Positions 25,512-35,081 of a DNA stretch of 64,000 nucleotides are shown one piece after another. The notes beneath the pieces were generated by a model that saw only the letters and a program-made list of their open reading frames with translations, ran no database searches and had not been told where the DNA came from. A program made the translations under genes and the position numbers. Location: positions 172,584 to 236,583 of the forward strand of contig UCLB01000018.1 of assembly GCA_900473205.1 (NCBI GenBank). Reading direction: 5' to 3'. Each line of letters begins with the position of its first letter. Within the stretch, counting starts at the first letter, position 1. This stretch comes from Hyphomicrobiales bacterium. GTDB taxonomy: Bacteria; Pseudomonadota; Alphaproteobacteria; Rhizobiales; Rhizobiaceae.

Positions 25512-26057
25512 CTATTGCGCAGCGCAATTGTGCAGGGTGCCGTTGATGACGACGACGCCAGAGCCAGCGGTCGTGGCCAGGCTCTGGAAGCCAGCAGCAG
25601 AAACCCGGCTGGCCGCGGCATTCGTAGCTGCATCCGTTATTTGCGGCTTGGCAATGCTCCAGTGACCCGCTGGATTATTGTCGAAGACGATAGTCCATGG
25701 GAAGGGGCGCGGCTGATCGCCCACAGCGCCGTTGACGGGAATGTCAGCATTTCCGACGGTGGACGCGTCATTCGGCTGCGGGTTCTCAATGCCGGGGAGA
25801 TCAACCTTCACGAAGCATTGAGCGTCAGGCATGGCGACGCGGGCAGCCCCATCATTCGCGTAGTTGAAAAACGACAATGTCGGCGGAGCACCGCTCACTC
25901 CAAAGTTGGCGGCAGTCCAGACAACGACGCCCGTGACGGCGTCCGCAGTCACTTTGCGATAAACGGAATAGGCATGCGCAGGGCCGGTTGCACCCAGTGC
26001 TACGAGAGCGATGCACATGCTGAAAATGCATTTCCGCAGTTTGATATGTTTCATCAA
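25512..26057 (-). CDS. Exported protein of unknown function
   Basis: The 181-residue product has a signal peptide (MMKHIKLRKCIFSMCIALVA, cleaved near AHA-YSVYR). The mature part is beta-rich, with two cysteines (DAQCFVKVDL and LHNCAAQ at the C-terminus) that may pair. A stretch ITDAATNAAASRVSAAGF lies near the end. It is in an islet of minus-strand genes for beta-rich proteins of unknown role. No family was recognised. Confidence 0.65.
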   Translation of the reverse strand: MMKHIKLRKCIFSMCIALVALGATGPAHAYSVYRKVTADAVTGVVVWTAANFGVSGAPPTLSFFNYANDGAARVAMPDAQCFVKVDLPGIENPQPNDASTVGNADIPVNGAVGDQPRPFPWTIVFDNNPAGHWSIAKPQITDAATNAAASRVSAAGFQSLATTAGSGVVVINGTLHNCAAQ

Positions 26058-26252
26058 TATCTTCCTTTTTCCATGGGGGTACGATCGCTCCTCGCGCCAT
26101 GCGAAAAGCGTTATCCGGCGGCGGGTGCCGACGGATCCGGTGTGGCGCTGGCGGCTGCACGCCGCTCGCCTTGTCTTCAGTGTTCAGGGTTTATGGATCA
26201 GGCGCTCGCCGCATCAGTGAGGCCTTAGCGAAGCGTGCGCGTAAATTGACGA

Positions 26253-26968
26253 TCATTCACTGGACGTGGAAAACGTCCCATCGGCGTTGTAGTTGACAGT
26301 GATCCTTGTGAAACCCGTGGTGAAATCACAACGCGCAGAATTGCTCTCATCATAGAAAAGGACATCTCCATCTGGCCGGAAACCGGTTTTCACAAGAATA
26401 TCTGCTCGGGCACACAGGCTATGGTGCTGTTGGGTTGAGGATTGATGCAGCTGGAAAGAACTATGTCCCCGTGAGAATTGAGTGCTGCAACGCCCCAGTA
26501 AAGCGCCGGAATTGGTGCTGGATCGTAAGATGGCACAGTTGCGCCAAAGCCTCCCACCGGAATTCCGGCGTGATTGACCGGTTGTGACATTCCCAAAGGA
26601 TCGAGAGTCAAAGTCGTGCAATTCAGCGCATTGTCAGATTTTACAGACGTAAGCTCAATCTGTCGCACAGCCCTTGTGCTGTTGACAGGCAGACGAGGCA
26701 TTCTGTCCGTGGAGAGCTTCATGGATTGCGAAAGAGGCACAGCCGGCGCGACACTGATAGCACCAGCATAGATCTGCCTGCTCAGTTCGAAACTGATTTC
26801 AGCGCCCGTGCTTTCGTGGTTGCCCACAGCTTGGCAACCCAGGCTGCTACTTAAGACCGGATTGATCGTAAGCGACGAATGGAAAGACGCAGCCTTCTGG
26901 AAAAGGTGGAAATGTTGAGTGGTCGATGAGAAGTTCCGAACGATAATTCTGTAATGCAAACCTGTCAT
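26253..26968 (-). pseudogene. Frameshifted paralogue of the adjacent beta-rich protein
   Basis: The first frame (from MTGLHYRIIVRNFSS, 26,968) runs to a stop at 26,390; the continuation is in another frame ending at 26,253. Together they align with the intact neighbour at 27,093: RNFSSTTQHFHLFQ versus KNFESQTQNFYFFQ, STGAEISFEL versus ATGAELTFQV, GDIVLSSCINPQP versus GSIVLSNFVQANP, then DILVKTG versus KYYVQTG. One base appears lost near 26,405 (around CCCGAGCAG). It could be a real mutation, a phase-variable state or an assembly error. Confidence 0.7.
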
Positions 26969-27092
26969 GGCGGCCTGGTATCCGTTCAAAATTCGGGTCT
27001 GTCTGCCACCCCTGAGGGTGGCAGACATATCATGCTGCACATGCGGGTGACGTTTGGGGGTAAACATCCATCAGCCGCTGGCAACATGCAGC

Positions 27093-27761
27093 TTACTGAA
27101 GCTGGGCGCTCCAGTTACCGTTGGCCAACAGGCTGATGTTGCATACGGTGTAACCGCCGGTGAAGTCGGCAAGGGCCGCATTCAAGCTGGACTGGGTAAA
27201 ATTCATGACGCTGCCCGGCGTGTAAGATCCAGTCTGAACGTAATATTTGAGGACTGGCTGGCAATCGGTGTGGTTCATTGGGTTGGCCTGCACGAAGTTG
27301 GACAGGACAATGCTACCGTTGACAGAGACAGCTGAGCCGACATTGAAATAAGGCGGCGAAGCAAAGCTGGGAGTTGCGATACGGAACGATCCAGCCTGCA
27401 CGGTTGGGTCATTGCCTGGAACCGAAAGGCCAAGCGGTGATACCGTTGCAGTTGTCAAATTATTTACGCTGGTTGCGTCAGAAGCTGGAGTAAGATCGAT
27501 GGGGCGGCTTGCTGATGCAAAACCAGACGAAGCTCCGATCTGAGGCGGCGTGTTCGCCTGCTGAATGCCAGCATAATATTGCAGGTTTACCTGAAAAGTG
27601 AGCTCTGCCCCGGTTGCATCGAAATTTCCGAGCGATTGGGAGAATATGCTGTTGGAATAAACAGTTGCACCGCCGGAATAGATGGCTGGCTGTTGGAAGA
27701 AATAGAAATTCTGCGTTTGTGACTCGAAGTTCTTCACATTGATGGTCAGTAACGTAGACAT
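27093..27761 (-). CDS. Beta-rich protein of unknown function
   Basis: Starting at MSTLLTINVKNFESQ (27,761; an alternative Met is two codons earlier), the 222-residue protein has no signal peptide but a highly beta, Ser/Thr/Asn/Gln-rich composition like exported proteins or lectin-like beta sandwiches. Landmarks are TQNFYFFQQPAIYSGG, LGNFDATGAELTFQVN and DCQPVLKYYVQTG. The neighbouring 26,253-26,968 gene is a decayed paralogue, so the pair arose by tandem duplication. An XRE regulator gene lies upstream in the same direction. Confidence 0.7.
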   Translation of the reverse strand: MSTLLTINVKNFESQTQNFYFFQQPAIYSGGATVYSNSIFSQSLGNFDATGAELTFQVNLQYYAGIQQANTPPQIGASSGFASASRPIDLTPASDATSVNNLTTATVSPLGLSVPGNDPTVQAGSFRIATPSFASPPYFNVGSAVSVNGSIVLSNFVQANPMNHTDCQPVLKYYVQTGSYTPGSVMNFTQSSLNAALADFTGGYTVCNISLLANGNWSAQLQ

Positions 27762-27923
27762 GGGCAAAAATCCTCACGTGTTAAGAGCGAAATAGGGCTG
27801 CCTGGCTGTGGAGAGCAGTACGCCGACCAGCACCAGCAACCCTGAGGAGAATGTGCCGCACGCATATCTTTTTATCAATTTTAAGTTGTTTACTTCAGAA
27901 TGATAAATGCTCGAAAATTAACT

Positions 27924-28274
27924 TCAGCGTTCTGTTTTCTCTGGAGGAATCGCTTGAAGTAACGAGATGAAGAGTGACTGAAGCTTTGAAGACCGGTTTC
28001 TCAACAGCAGTACCCAATGCAATTCGCCAGTCGAAATCGTGCTGTCCGTGTGCCAGTCCATCGTGCCACGCCCAAGCAGAAGCCAGTCCAGAGAGACGTC
28101 GAGCAACTCTGCAAGCAGACAGACGCTTTCCAGAGAGGTATGCCCCCCATTTTGCCAGCGGGAAACAGCGGCGACAGAGACGTTCAGTTCGGCTGCGACC
28201 GCATGTACCTTGCGGATATGGCTTCGAGATATCGCCTCACGAATACGTTTTCCACGTACAGGATCGTTGGCCAT
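27924..28274 (-). CDS. XRE-family helix-turn-helix regulator
   Basis: The 116-residue protein has a single DNA-binding domain at about residues 10-66: KVHAVAAELNVSVAAVSRWQNGG, then SLESVCLLAELLDVSLDWLLLGRG, a pattern of small phage-type or islet regulators. A short helical tail follows. It lies upstream of the beta-rich protein genes and is a candidate regulator of that islet. Confidence 0.78.
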   Translation of the reverse strand: MANDPVRGKRIREAISRSHIRKVHAVAAELNVSVAAVSRWQNGGHTSLESVCLLAELLDVSLDWLLLGRGTMDWHTDSTISTGELHWVLLLRNRSSKLQSLFISLLQAIPPEKTER

Positions 28275-28640
28275 TACCTGCTCTCACGTGAATCGCCATT
28301 CGGCACGGAACCAATCCTGTTCGCATCAAGAAAACAGTCAACCACGCTACCTCTAACGTTGCGCGCAGGAATGCACTCCGCCACAACGCTTATCGGCAAC
28401 TTGGAGAAATGCCGACTTTCGACATCAAAAAACACGGCACAACCTCAGATAATTTTTTAAAGATAAAAATCCATTTAGTTGCAAATCGTTAAAAATTTAC
28501 CTTTTGTCACCTATGGTTGTAATAGGTTGCAAATTGGCATTCGGACTGGTGAGATACATTGCCCCCCGAATGAACGGAAAAAACGAAAAAGGCCGGAGCT
28601 TTCGCCCCGGCCTTTCGCAAATTTATCCAAGCAGTGAAGA
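28275..28640. other. Intergenic region before ilvC end
   Basis: The 366 bases are AT-rich in the middle (28,435-28,520). The part next to 28,275 should hold the XRE gene promoter; a short TTGCAA-containing repeat (TTGTAATAGGTTGCAA near 28,518) is a possible operator. The end contains the ilvC terminator. No gene seen. Confidence 0.4.
28588..28617 (-). terminator. ilvC terminator
   Basis: AAAGGCCGG and CCGGCCTTT form a GC-rich stem around an 11-base loop, and the minus strand continues with TTTTTCG. It lies just after the ilvC stop. Confidence 0.85.
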
Positions 28641-29693
<1,053 letters not shown>

Positions 29694-29705
29694 TTAGACC
29701 GGAAC

Positions 29706-30371
29706 TCAGGTGACCTTTCCACCAGTTTCCGAATGTACCTTCTCCGTGCCGTAGAGCGTGAGAAAGGCCGAAACGGCCTTGCGTGCCCGGGCGGAAAAAT
29801 CCTTTGCCTGCTGCGCTTCACCCAGCAGCATGCGCACATGCAGGTCGGAAACGATCAGGCCATAAAAGCTGCGATAGGCGTCTTCGAGATCATCGAAGCG
29901 CAGATAACCGGAGCGACGACCGGCCTCAATAAGACCGCGTGCGCGCTTGTCGATCTGGCGGCGACCACGCTCCAGAAGCAGATTGCCCAGCTTCGAGCCA
30001 TCCCGGCTGGCCTGCCCGATGGCGAGACGATTCAGCGCCAGCGAAACATCGCCCGCCAGAACATCCAGCAAATCATGGGCAAAGACTTCAAGGTGGTCGG
30101 TCAGCTGCGGCGCAGAAACACGGTCCCCTGCCTTCTCGAAGGTACGGACCTTGCTCTGCTGAAAGGTAATCATCGCGGCCAGAAGACCGTCACGGTCACC
30201 GAACCACTTATAGAGGCTTTCCTTGGAACAGTTGGCAGCGCGCGCCAAACCCGATGTCGTCAGCGCTTTTTCTCCGCCCTCGACCAGAAGACGCAAAGCC
30301 TGCTCCAGAACGGCGTTCTGACGCGGCGAAAATTCCTGCGCTGTGATCGGATCGGTCCCCACCTTGTCCAC
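29706..30371 (-). CDS. TetR-family regulator
   Basis: The 221-residue protein has a TetR-type DNA-binding domain near residues 18-65 (TTSGLARAANCSKESLYKWFGDRDGL) and a helical ligand-binding domain with C-terminal AefR-like features. The start is GTG 30,371. A perfect 14-bp palindrome lies 18 bases upstream and is its likely operator, so autorepression is expected. It lies directly upstream of ilvC on the same strand (45-base gap); a link to ilvC expression is only possible. Confidence 0.85.
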   Translation of the reverse strand: MDKVGTDPITAQEFSPRQNAVLEQALRLLVEGGEKALTTSGLARAANCSKESLYKWFGDRDGLLAAMITFQQSKVRTFEKAGDRVSAPQLTDHLEVFAHDLLDVLAGDVSLALNRLAIGQASRDGSKLGNLLLERGRRQIDKRARGLIEAGRRSGYLRFDDLEDAYRSFYGLIVSDLHVRMLLGEAQQAKDFSARARKAVSAFLTLYGTEKVHSETGGKVT

Positions 30372-30388
30372 TCCACCTGAGACGTTAT

Positions 30389-30402
30389 GTACCGTACGGT
30401 AC
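30389..30402. promoter_or_regulatory. Palindromic TetR-type operator
   Basis: GTACCGTACGGTAC is a perfect 14-bp palindrome positioned 18-31 bases upstream of the TetR GTG start, inside the promoter region. Its length and symmetry are typical of TetR-family binding sites. Confidence 0.75.
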
Positions 30403-30527
30403 GGTTCGAGTGTTGTTTAAGGGGAGTGGTGAAAAGGGTCAAGAGTTTTTTTGACGAAGAGCTACGAATTGACGCGGCGCAATATGAGCGTCAGCGAAAA
30501 TGGCTGCGGATCACGGGTGAACGAATA

Positions 30528-30935
30528 TCAGGTCTCAGCCTCGAAACGCTGGCGTGCAACCTTGACCGCATCGTGGTTTTCCAGTGCCCAGTTGATGACC
30601 TCCGAAAGCGGGCGATAAAGCGAGCGCCCTAACGGCGTCATGCTATATTCCACGCTCGGCGGCTTGGTGGGAAAAACCTCGCGGTGAATGTAACCATCGC
30701 GCTGAAGGTCGCGCAGGGTCTGCGTCAGCATGCGCTGGGAAATGTCCGGCACCATGCGGCGCAGTTCACCGAAGCGATAAGGCTTCTCCGCCAAGGCTTG
30801 CAGCAGCAGGGTCGACCATTTGCCGCCGATGTGGTTGAGCAAGTCGCGCACCGGGCAATTGCCGAAATCCAGATTGGCGAAATCGGGCGCCGGCGCAGAT
30901 GCTGCTGGCTTCAGCCTTGAAATTGTCGCGCTCAT
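30528..30935 (-). CDS. HxlR-family redox-type regulator (QorR/YtfH-like)
   Basis: The 135-residue protein is a MarR/HxlR-type winged helix: [22 protein letters not shown], then [28 protein letters not shown] and [13 protein letters not shown]. Cys27 occupies the N-terminal place used as an oxidation sensor in QorR-type members. It is divergent from a quinone-oxidoreductase-like gene, the same arrangement as ytfH/ytfG in E. coli, so it likely represses that gene until oxidant or quinone stress. Confidence 0.85.
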   Translation of the reverse strand: MSATISRLKPAASAPAPDFANLDFGNCPVRDLLNHIGGKWSTLLLQALAEKPYRFGELRRMVPDISQRMLTQTLRDLQRDGYIHREVFPTKPPSVEYSMTPLGRSLYRPLSEVINWALENHDAVKVARQRFEAET

Positions 30936-31072
30936 AGTGGTTCCCTTTTGGTAACGTATGGCAGGAAAAATGCCTTCTTTACATCATGCAGTCAATTCCT
31001 ATTTTAGCCTTACTCTCTTTTTGAGACCAGCAAAGCATCGGCTTTCAACGGATGCGGAAAAGGACATATGTG

Positions 31073-31960
31073 ATGAGCAAAATTCTCGTAACCGGCGCTT
31101 CCGGCCAACTCGGTCAGGCCGTCATCCGCCACCTCTTGGAAACCAACGGCGTTGCCGCCTCCGACATCGTTGCCGCCAGCCGCGATACTTCCAAGCTTTC
31201 GGCCCTTGCCGCAAAGGGCGTCGAAACCCGCAAGGCCGATTTCGATGACGCAGCTTCGCTCGCCGCTGCTTTCGCAGGCATCGACACCGCCCTCCTCATT
31301 TCCACAGATGCCCTTGCCGTTCCGGGCCAGCGTCTGACGCAGCACAAGGCCGCTGTCGAAGCCGCCGCCAAGGCTGGCGTGAAGCACCTCGCCTATACCT
31401 CCATGCCCAACCCGGACAAATCGCTCGTCACCTTTGCGCCAGATCATCTCGGCACAGAGCACGCCATCAAGGCCAGTGGCGTGCCTTACACCATCATTCG
31501 CAACGCCTGGTATTACGACAACTACCTGCATGGCATGCCGCACAATCTGCAGAGCGGCCAATGGTTCACCGCCATGGCTGACGGCAAGGTCTCCAACATC
31601 TCCCGCGATGACTGCGCCCGCGCCGCAGCAGCCGCTCTTGCTAAGGGCAAGGCCGAAAACAAGACCTACACCGTCACCGGCCCGCAGTCGGAGAGCGCCG
31701 ATGACATCGCCGCCGTCGTCTCCCAAGCCGCCGAAAAGCCGCTTGCTGTCATCAAGGTATCGCCTGCTGATTTGCAAAAGGGCATCGAAAGCGCCGGCCT
31801 CCCCGGCTTCGTCGCTGCCATGCTGGCATCGGCGGATGCGAACATCGCTGCGGGAAACTTCGACCTCGTCACCAGTGATTACGAGACGCTGACGGGCGAA
31901 AAGCCGCAGACCAGTGAGGCGTTTTTCAAGGCGAATAAGGCGAAGTTGCTATCGGCTTGA
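31073..31960 (+). CDS. NAD(P)H-dependent quinone oxidoreductase-like (QorB/YtfG)
   Basis: Start 31,073 (MSKILVTGASGQLGQAV) has an AAAGGA site; the longer frame start is unlikely. The 295-residue protein is an atypical short-chain dehydrogenase of the NmrA/QorB group, with the nucleotide motif TGASGQLG and a YTSMPNPDKS and IRNAWYYDNY region. These reduce quinones with NADPH and lack the classical YxxxK catalytic pair. Divergent from the HxlR regulator with a 138-base shared control region. Confidence 0.85.
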   Translation: MSKILVTGASGQLGQAVIRHLLETNGVAASDIVAASRDTSKLSALAAKGVETRKADFDDAASLAAAFAGIDTALLISTDALAVPGQRLTQHKAAVEAAAKAGVKHLAYTSMPNPDKSLVTFAPDHLGTEHAIKASGVPYTIIRNAWYYDNYLHGMPHNLQSGQWFTAMADGKVSNISRDDCARAAAAALAKGKAENKTYTVTGPQSESADDIAAVVSQAAEKPLAVIKVSPADLQKGIESAGLPGFVAAMLASADANIAAGNFDLVTSDYETLTGEKPQTSEAFFKANKAKLLSA

Positions 31961-31989
31961 GAATTTAGTCTTCTTGCTTGATCAGCCAC

Positions 31990-32017
31990 GAGAGGGCCAA
32001 TTGCCCTCTCTACTTTT
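31990..32017 (+). terminator. Possible terminator of the qorB-like gene
   Basis: GAGAGGGC/GCCCTCTC form an 8-bp stem with a five-base loop, followed by a modest T-containing tail (TACTTTT). About 30 bases after the stop. Confidence 0.5.
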
Positions 32018-32211
32018 ACAGACGGGACCATTTTAAAAAAAGCTGGAGTGGCGTTTATTATGCCGCCAGGAGTTACAACTCCTGCAAATTGACAGCGGGA
32101 TAAGATTTGCAACTTGAAGTTTTTAACGTTTAATTTTTCTTAAAAAATAACCACCAGAAAGGTTACCGCAAGCTCCAGATGCAATCATGAATATTATTCC
32201 TAGGAAAGGTA

Positions 32212-32763
32212 TTGATGATGCAAATTTCGTCAAACAGGTACAATATTCAAACCCCGGCTTCACAAACAGCCTCAATCATGAGCGGTGTTGGCTTGATAAA
32301 GGGTGAGACAGGCACATCAGAAATCAAAGTCCGCGAGAATAGTGAAAATATCGACTCCCTAAACTCGTCGGCTACGTCCTTGCAATATTCGCTTGCCGCG
32401 TCTGCTTTAGATAGGGCGACAAGCGGAACGGAATTCAATTATATTGGACCGAACCTTGCGGCCGTAACCGCCACAAATGACAAAGCTATAGCGTCTGGAC
32501 TGAGTGGGGGTTATGATCTCAATGAAATCCTGACTGACGAGGATAAGGCCATTACTGGCTTTGATGCGAACGATCCCTCCACTTTTAATGCCGCTGCCCA
32601 CGCCATCGCCGATGCGCGCTACCGCGGCAAGCTCGATGGGAATATTACAGCAGATTTTCTTTCTACCCTGCAAGGTAGTTACGAATTGTCAGATGCGATC
32701 ATTCAGGGCATGGAATACCGCCTTAGCCAAATATTTGACAACAGTTCCAGCACATCAGCCTGA
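32212..32763 (+). CDS. Hypothetical protein
   Basis: The 183-residue protein starts MMMQISSNRYNIQTPASQ and is polar, Ser/Ala/Asn-rich, with no signal peptide or membrane helix. The stretch DLNEILTDEDKAITGFDAND may be a calcium-type or structural loop. Such low-cysteine, flexible N-termini occur in type I or flagellar-type exported proteins, but no evidence beyond composition. Sequence around it is AT-rich relative to neighbours. Confidence 0.6.
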   Translation: MMMQISSNRYNIQTPASQTASIMSGVGLIKGETGTSEIKVRENSENIDSLNSSATSLQYSLAASALDRATSGTEFNYIGPNLAAVTATNDKAIASGLSGGYDLNEILTDEDKAITGFDANDPSTFNAAAHAIADARYRGKLDGNITADFLSTLQGSYELSDAIIQGMEYRLSQIFDNSSSTSA

Positions 32764-32830
32764 CCTTTGTAATGTTCAAAACAGCCGCGAGGTGGCTACA
32801 AGCAACCACCTCGCCCATAGCTTCCAACAA

Positions 32831-34096
32831 TTACGCCTCGTCCTTCAACGTTTCTTTCTGCGTAATCAGCCGCGCGCTGTGGTGGCCGCTGAGGTAGATC
32901 CACAGCCAGCTCCAAGCCACGGCAAGGCGGGAGCGGGTGCCGATGAGGAAGTAGATATGGGCGAGGCCCCAGATCCACCAGGCCAGAACGCCGGTCAGTT
33001 TGAACTTCCCGAAATCGATAACAGCCGCCCGTTTGCCGATGGTGGCGAGGTTGCCCTGGTGGCGGTAGTGGAAGGGGGCTGACATTGGCTGGCCTGCAAG
33101 CTGCGCCTTGATGACGCGGGCGACGTAGCTGCCCTGCTGCTTGGCGGCTGGGGCGACCCCCGGCACGGGCTTGCCATCGGCCTGCTTTACCAGCGCCGTA
33201 TCGCCAATTACGAAAATTCGCTCGTCATCGGGGATGTTCAACTGGGGTGTCACTTCCGCACGGCCTGCCCTGTCTGCCGAAATGCCAAGCCATTGCGCGG
33301 CGGGAGATGCCTGCACACCGGCGGCCCAGACGATGGTCTTGGCAGGAAAATGCGTGTCACCCACGGTCACGCCATCATCGGTGCAGGCGGAAACGGGCGT
33401 GCCCAGCAGCACGTCAACGCCAAGCTTTTCCAGCGCGGTCTTGCTGTAGGCAGAAAGGTCTTCCGTAAAGGCTGGCAGCACTCTCGGCCCGGCTTCCACC
33501 AGCAGAACACGGGTCTTGCGGGTATCGACATTGCGGAACTCCGGCGGCAGTGTCTTATGCGCCAGTTCGGCAATCATGCCCGCCATTTCCACACCGGTCG
33601 GACCTGCGCCGATGACCACGAAGGTCAGGTAAGCCTGTTTTTCTTCTTCGGTCTTTGCCAGTTCGGCGCGCTCGAAGGCAAGCAGCAAACGGCGGCGGAT
33701 GGTGGTGGCGTCTTCCAGCGTCTTTAAGCCCGGCGCATGCTTTTCCCAAGCATCATTGCCGAAATAGGCGTGACGTGCGCCGGTGGCCAGAACCAGCGTA
33801 TCGAAAGGGATGGCCTCGCCGGATTTCAGGATAACCGTGCGGCTTTGGCGATCAACGCCGCCGACTTCCGAAAGCAGCGTGGTCACTTCCGGCCTGTCGC
33901 GATACAGCCGCCGGATGGGCCAGGCTATTTCCGAGGTGGCCAGTGCCGTGGTCGCCACTTGATAAAGCAGCGGTTGAAACAGATGGTGATTGCGGCGGTC
34001 GATCAAGGTGATGCGAACCGGCGCGCCTTTCAGCCCATGAACGACCTGCAGTCCGCCGAAGCCTCCCCCAACGACGACAACGTGATGCTCCTGCAT
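32831..34096 (-). CDS. ndh: Type II NADH dehydrogenase
   Basis: This 421-residue flavoprotein oxidises NADH and passes electrons to quinone without pumping protons. It has the FAD loop VVGGGFGGLQ near the N-terminus, the NADH loop VVIGAGPTGVEMAG in the middle and VIGDTALV before the C-terminal membrane-associating part, which ends in two hydrophobic stretches (LAWWIWGLAHIYFLIG, LAVAWSWLWIYL). Length and motif order are those of bacterial NDH-2. Confidence 0.9.
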   Translation of the reverse strand: MQEHHVVVVGGGFGGLQVVHGLKGAPVRITLIDRRNHHLFQPLLYQVATTALATSEIAWPIRRLYRDRPEVTTLLSEVGGVDRQSRTVILKSGEAIPFDTLVLATGARHAYFGNDAWEKHAPGLKTLEDATTIRRRLLLAFERAELAKTEEEKQAYLTFVVIGAGPTGVEMAGMIAELAHKTLPPEFRNVDTRKTRVLLVEAGPRVLPAFTEDLSAYSKTALEKLGVDVLLGTPVSACTDDGVTVGDTHFPAKTIVWAAGVQASPAAQWLGISADRAGRAEVTPQLNIPDDERIFVIGDTALVKQADGKPVPGVAPAAKQQGSYVARVIKAQLAGQPMSAPFHYRHQGNLATIGKRAAVIDFGKFKLTGVLAWWIWGLAHIYFLIGTRSRLAVAWSWLWIYLSGHHSARLITQKETLKDEA

Positions 34097-34123
34097 GAAA
34101 AAATGCCCTTTTCAAAATCAATA

Positions 34124-34148
34124 AAACCGCGCAGCAACTGCGCGGTTT
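34124..34148 (-). terminator. pdxJ terminator
   Basis: AAACCGCGCAG and CTGCGCGGTTT form an 11-bp stem around a 3-base loop, followed on the minus strand by TATTGATTTT. It lies between the pdxJ stop (34,177) and the ndh start. Confidence 0.75.
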
Positions 34149-34176
34149 GCAATATAATGGCAAAAATTGACGATAG

Positions 34177-34932
34177 TTATGAAATAGTCTGACCACAGGC
34201 GCGACAAAAACGCCGTACCGTTTCCGCCATTCCATACTCCATGGCATCCGCCGTCAGCCCGTGACCGATGGACACTTCAGCCAGGTAGGGAATACGTTTG
34301 ACCAAGGCTGGAAGATTGGCAACCGTCAGGTCATGACCGGCATTCACCTCAAGCCCCAGAGCCTTGGCATGATCCGCCGTAACGCCAAGCTTCTCGACCC
34401 AAACGTCAGCCTCTTCCGGGTTGTCGAAGCAACCGCCATAGGGGCCAGTGTAAAGCTCGATGCGGGCCGCGCGCGTCTCTGCCGCCAGCTGCACCGCCGC
34501 CTCGTCGCCATCACCATCGGCAAACAGGGAAACGCGCATACCGCCGCCGTTCAGGCGCGCCACGGTCTCCTTCAGGAAAGAGGCATGCTTGCGAAAATCC
34601 CAGCCATGGTCAGAAGTCGCCTGCGACGGATCGTCCGGCACCAGCGTTACCTGCTCCGGCTGGCTTTCCTCGCACAGCAGCAGAAAGTCTTCTGATGGGT
34701 AACCCTCGATATTGAACTCGGCCTCCGGAAACTCGTCATCTATCAGAGCGCGCAAAACCGGCAGGTCGGAAAAGCGGATATGCCGCTGGTCCGGGCGCGG
34801 GTGAACGGTCAGGCCGCTGGCACCGGCGGCCAGCGCGATACGGCCAAAATGCGCGACATCCGGCCAGGGAAGATCGCGGCGATTGCGCAGCATGGCGATG
34901 GCATTGAGATTGACGGAGAGTGTGGTTGGCAT
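34177..34932 (-). CDS. pdxJ: Pyridoxine 5'-phosphate synthase
   Basis: The start at 34,932 ([19 protein letters not shown]) gives 251 residues, the normal length; the longer frame start would add 46 residues. The enzyme condenses 1-deoxyxylulose phosphate with aminoacetone phosphate in vitamin B6 synthesis. Motifs: [50 protein letters not shown] and the C-terminal [10 protein letters not shown]. It is an (alpha/beta)8 barrel. It is divergent from the MerR-type gene. Confidence 0.95.
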   Translation of the reverse strand: MPTTLSVNLNAIAMLRNRRDLPWPDVAHFGRIALAAGASGLTVHPRPDQRHIRFSDLPVLRALIDDEFPEAEFNIEGYPSEDFLLLCEESQPEQVTLVPDDPSQATSDHGWDFRKHASFLKETVARLNGGGMRVSLFADGDGDEAAVQLAAETRAARIELYTGPYGGCFDNPEEADVWVEKLGVTADHAKALGLEVNAGHDLTVANLPALVKRIPYLAEVSIGHGLTADAMEYGMAETVRRFCRACGQTIS

Positions 34933-35081
34933 GATTTCTGACCGCTCGCGTTCGATATAAGAAGGTCTTGTTTCCTTCACTATCACACCAGCCGCAAGCA
35001 CCCCTGAAAAAATAATTGAAAAGTTTTGGAACCATTTCTTCGCACCCGCATTGAAGCGCCGATTGGGCATTGGGGTTTATA

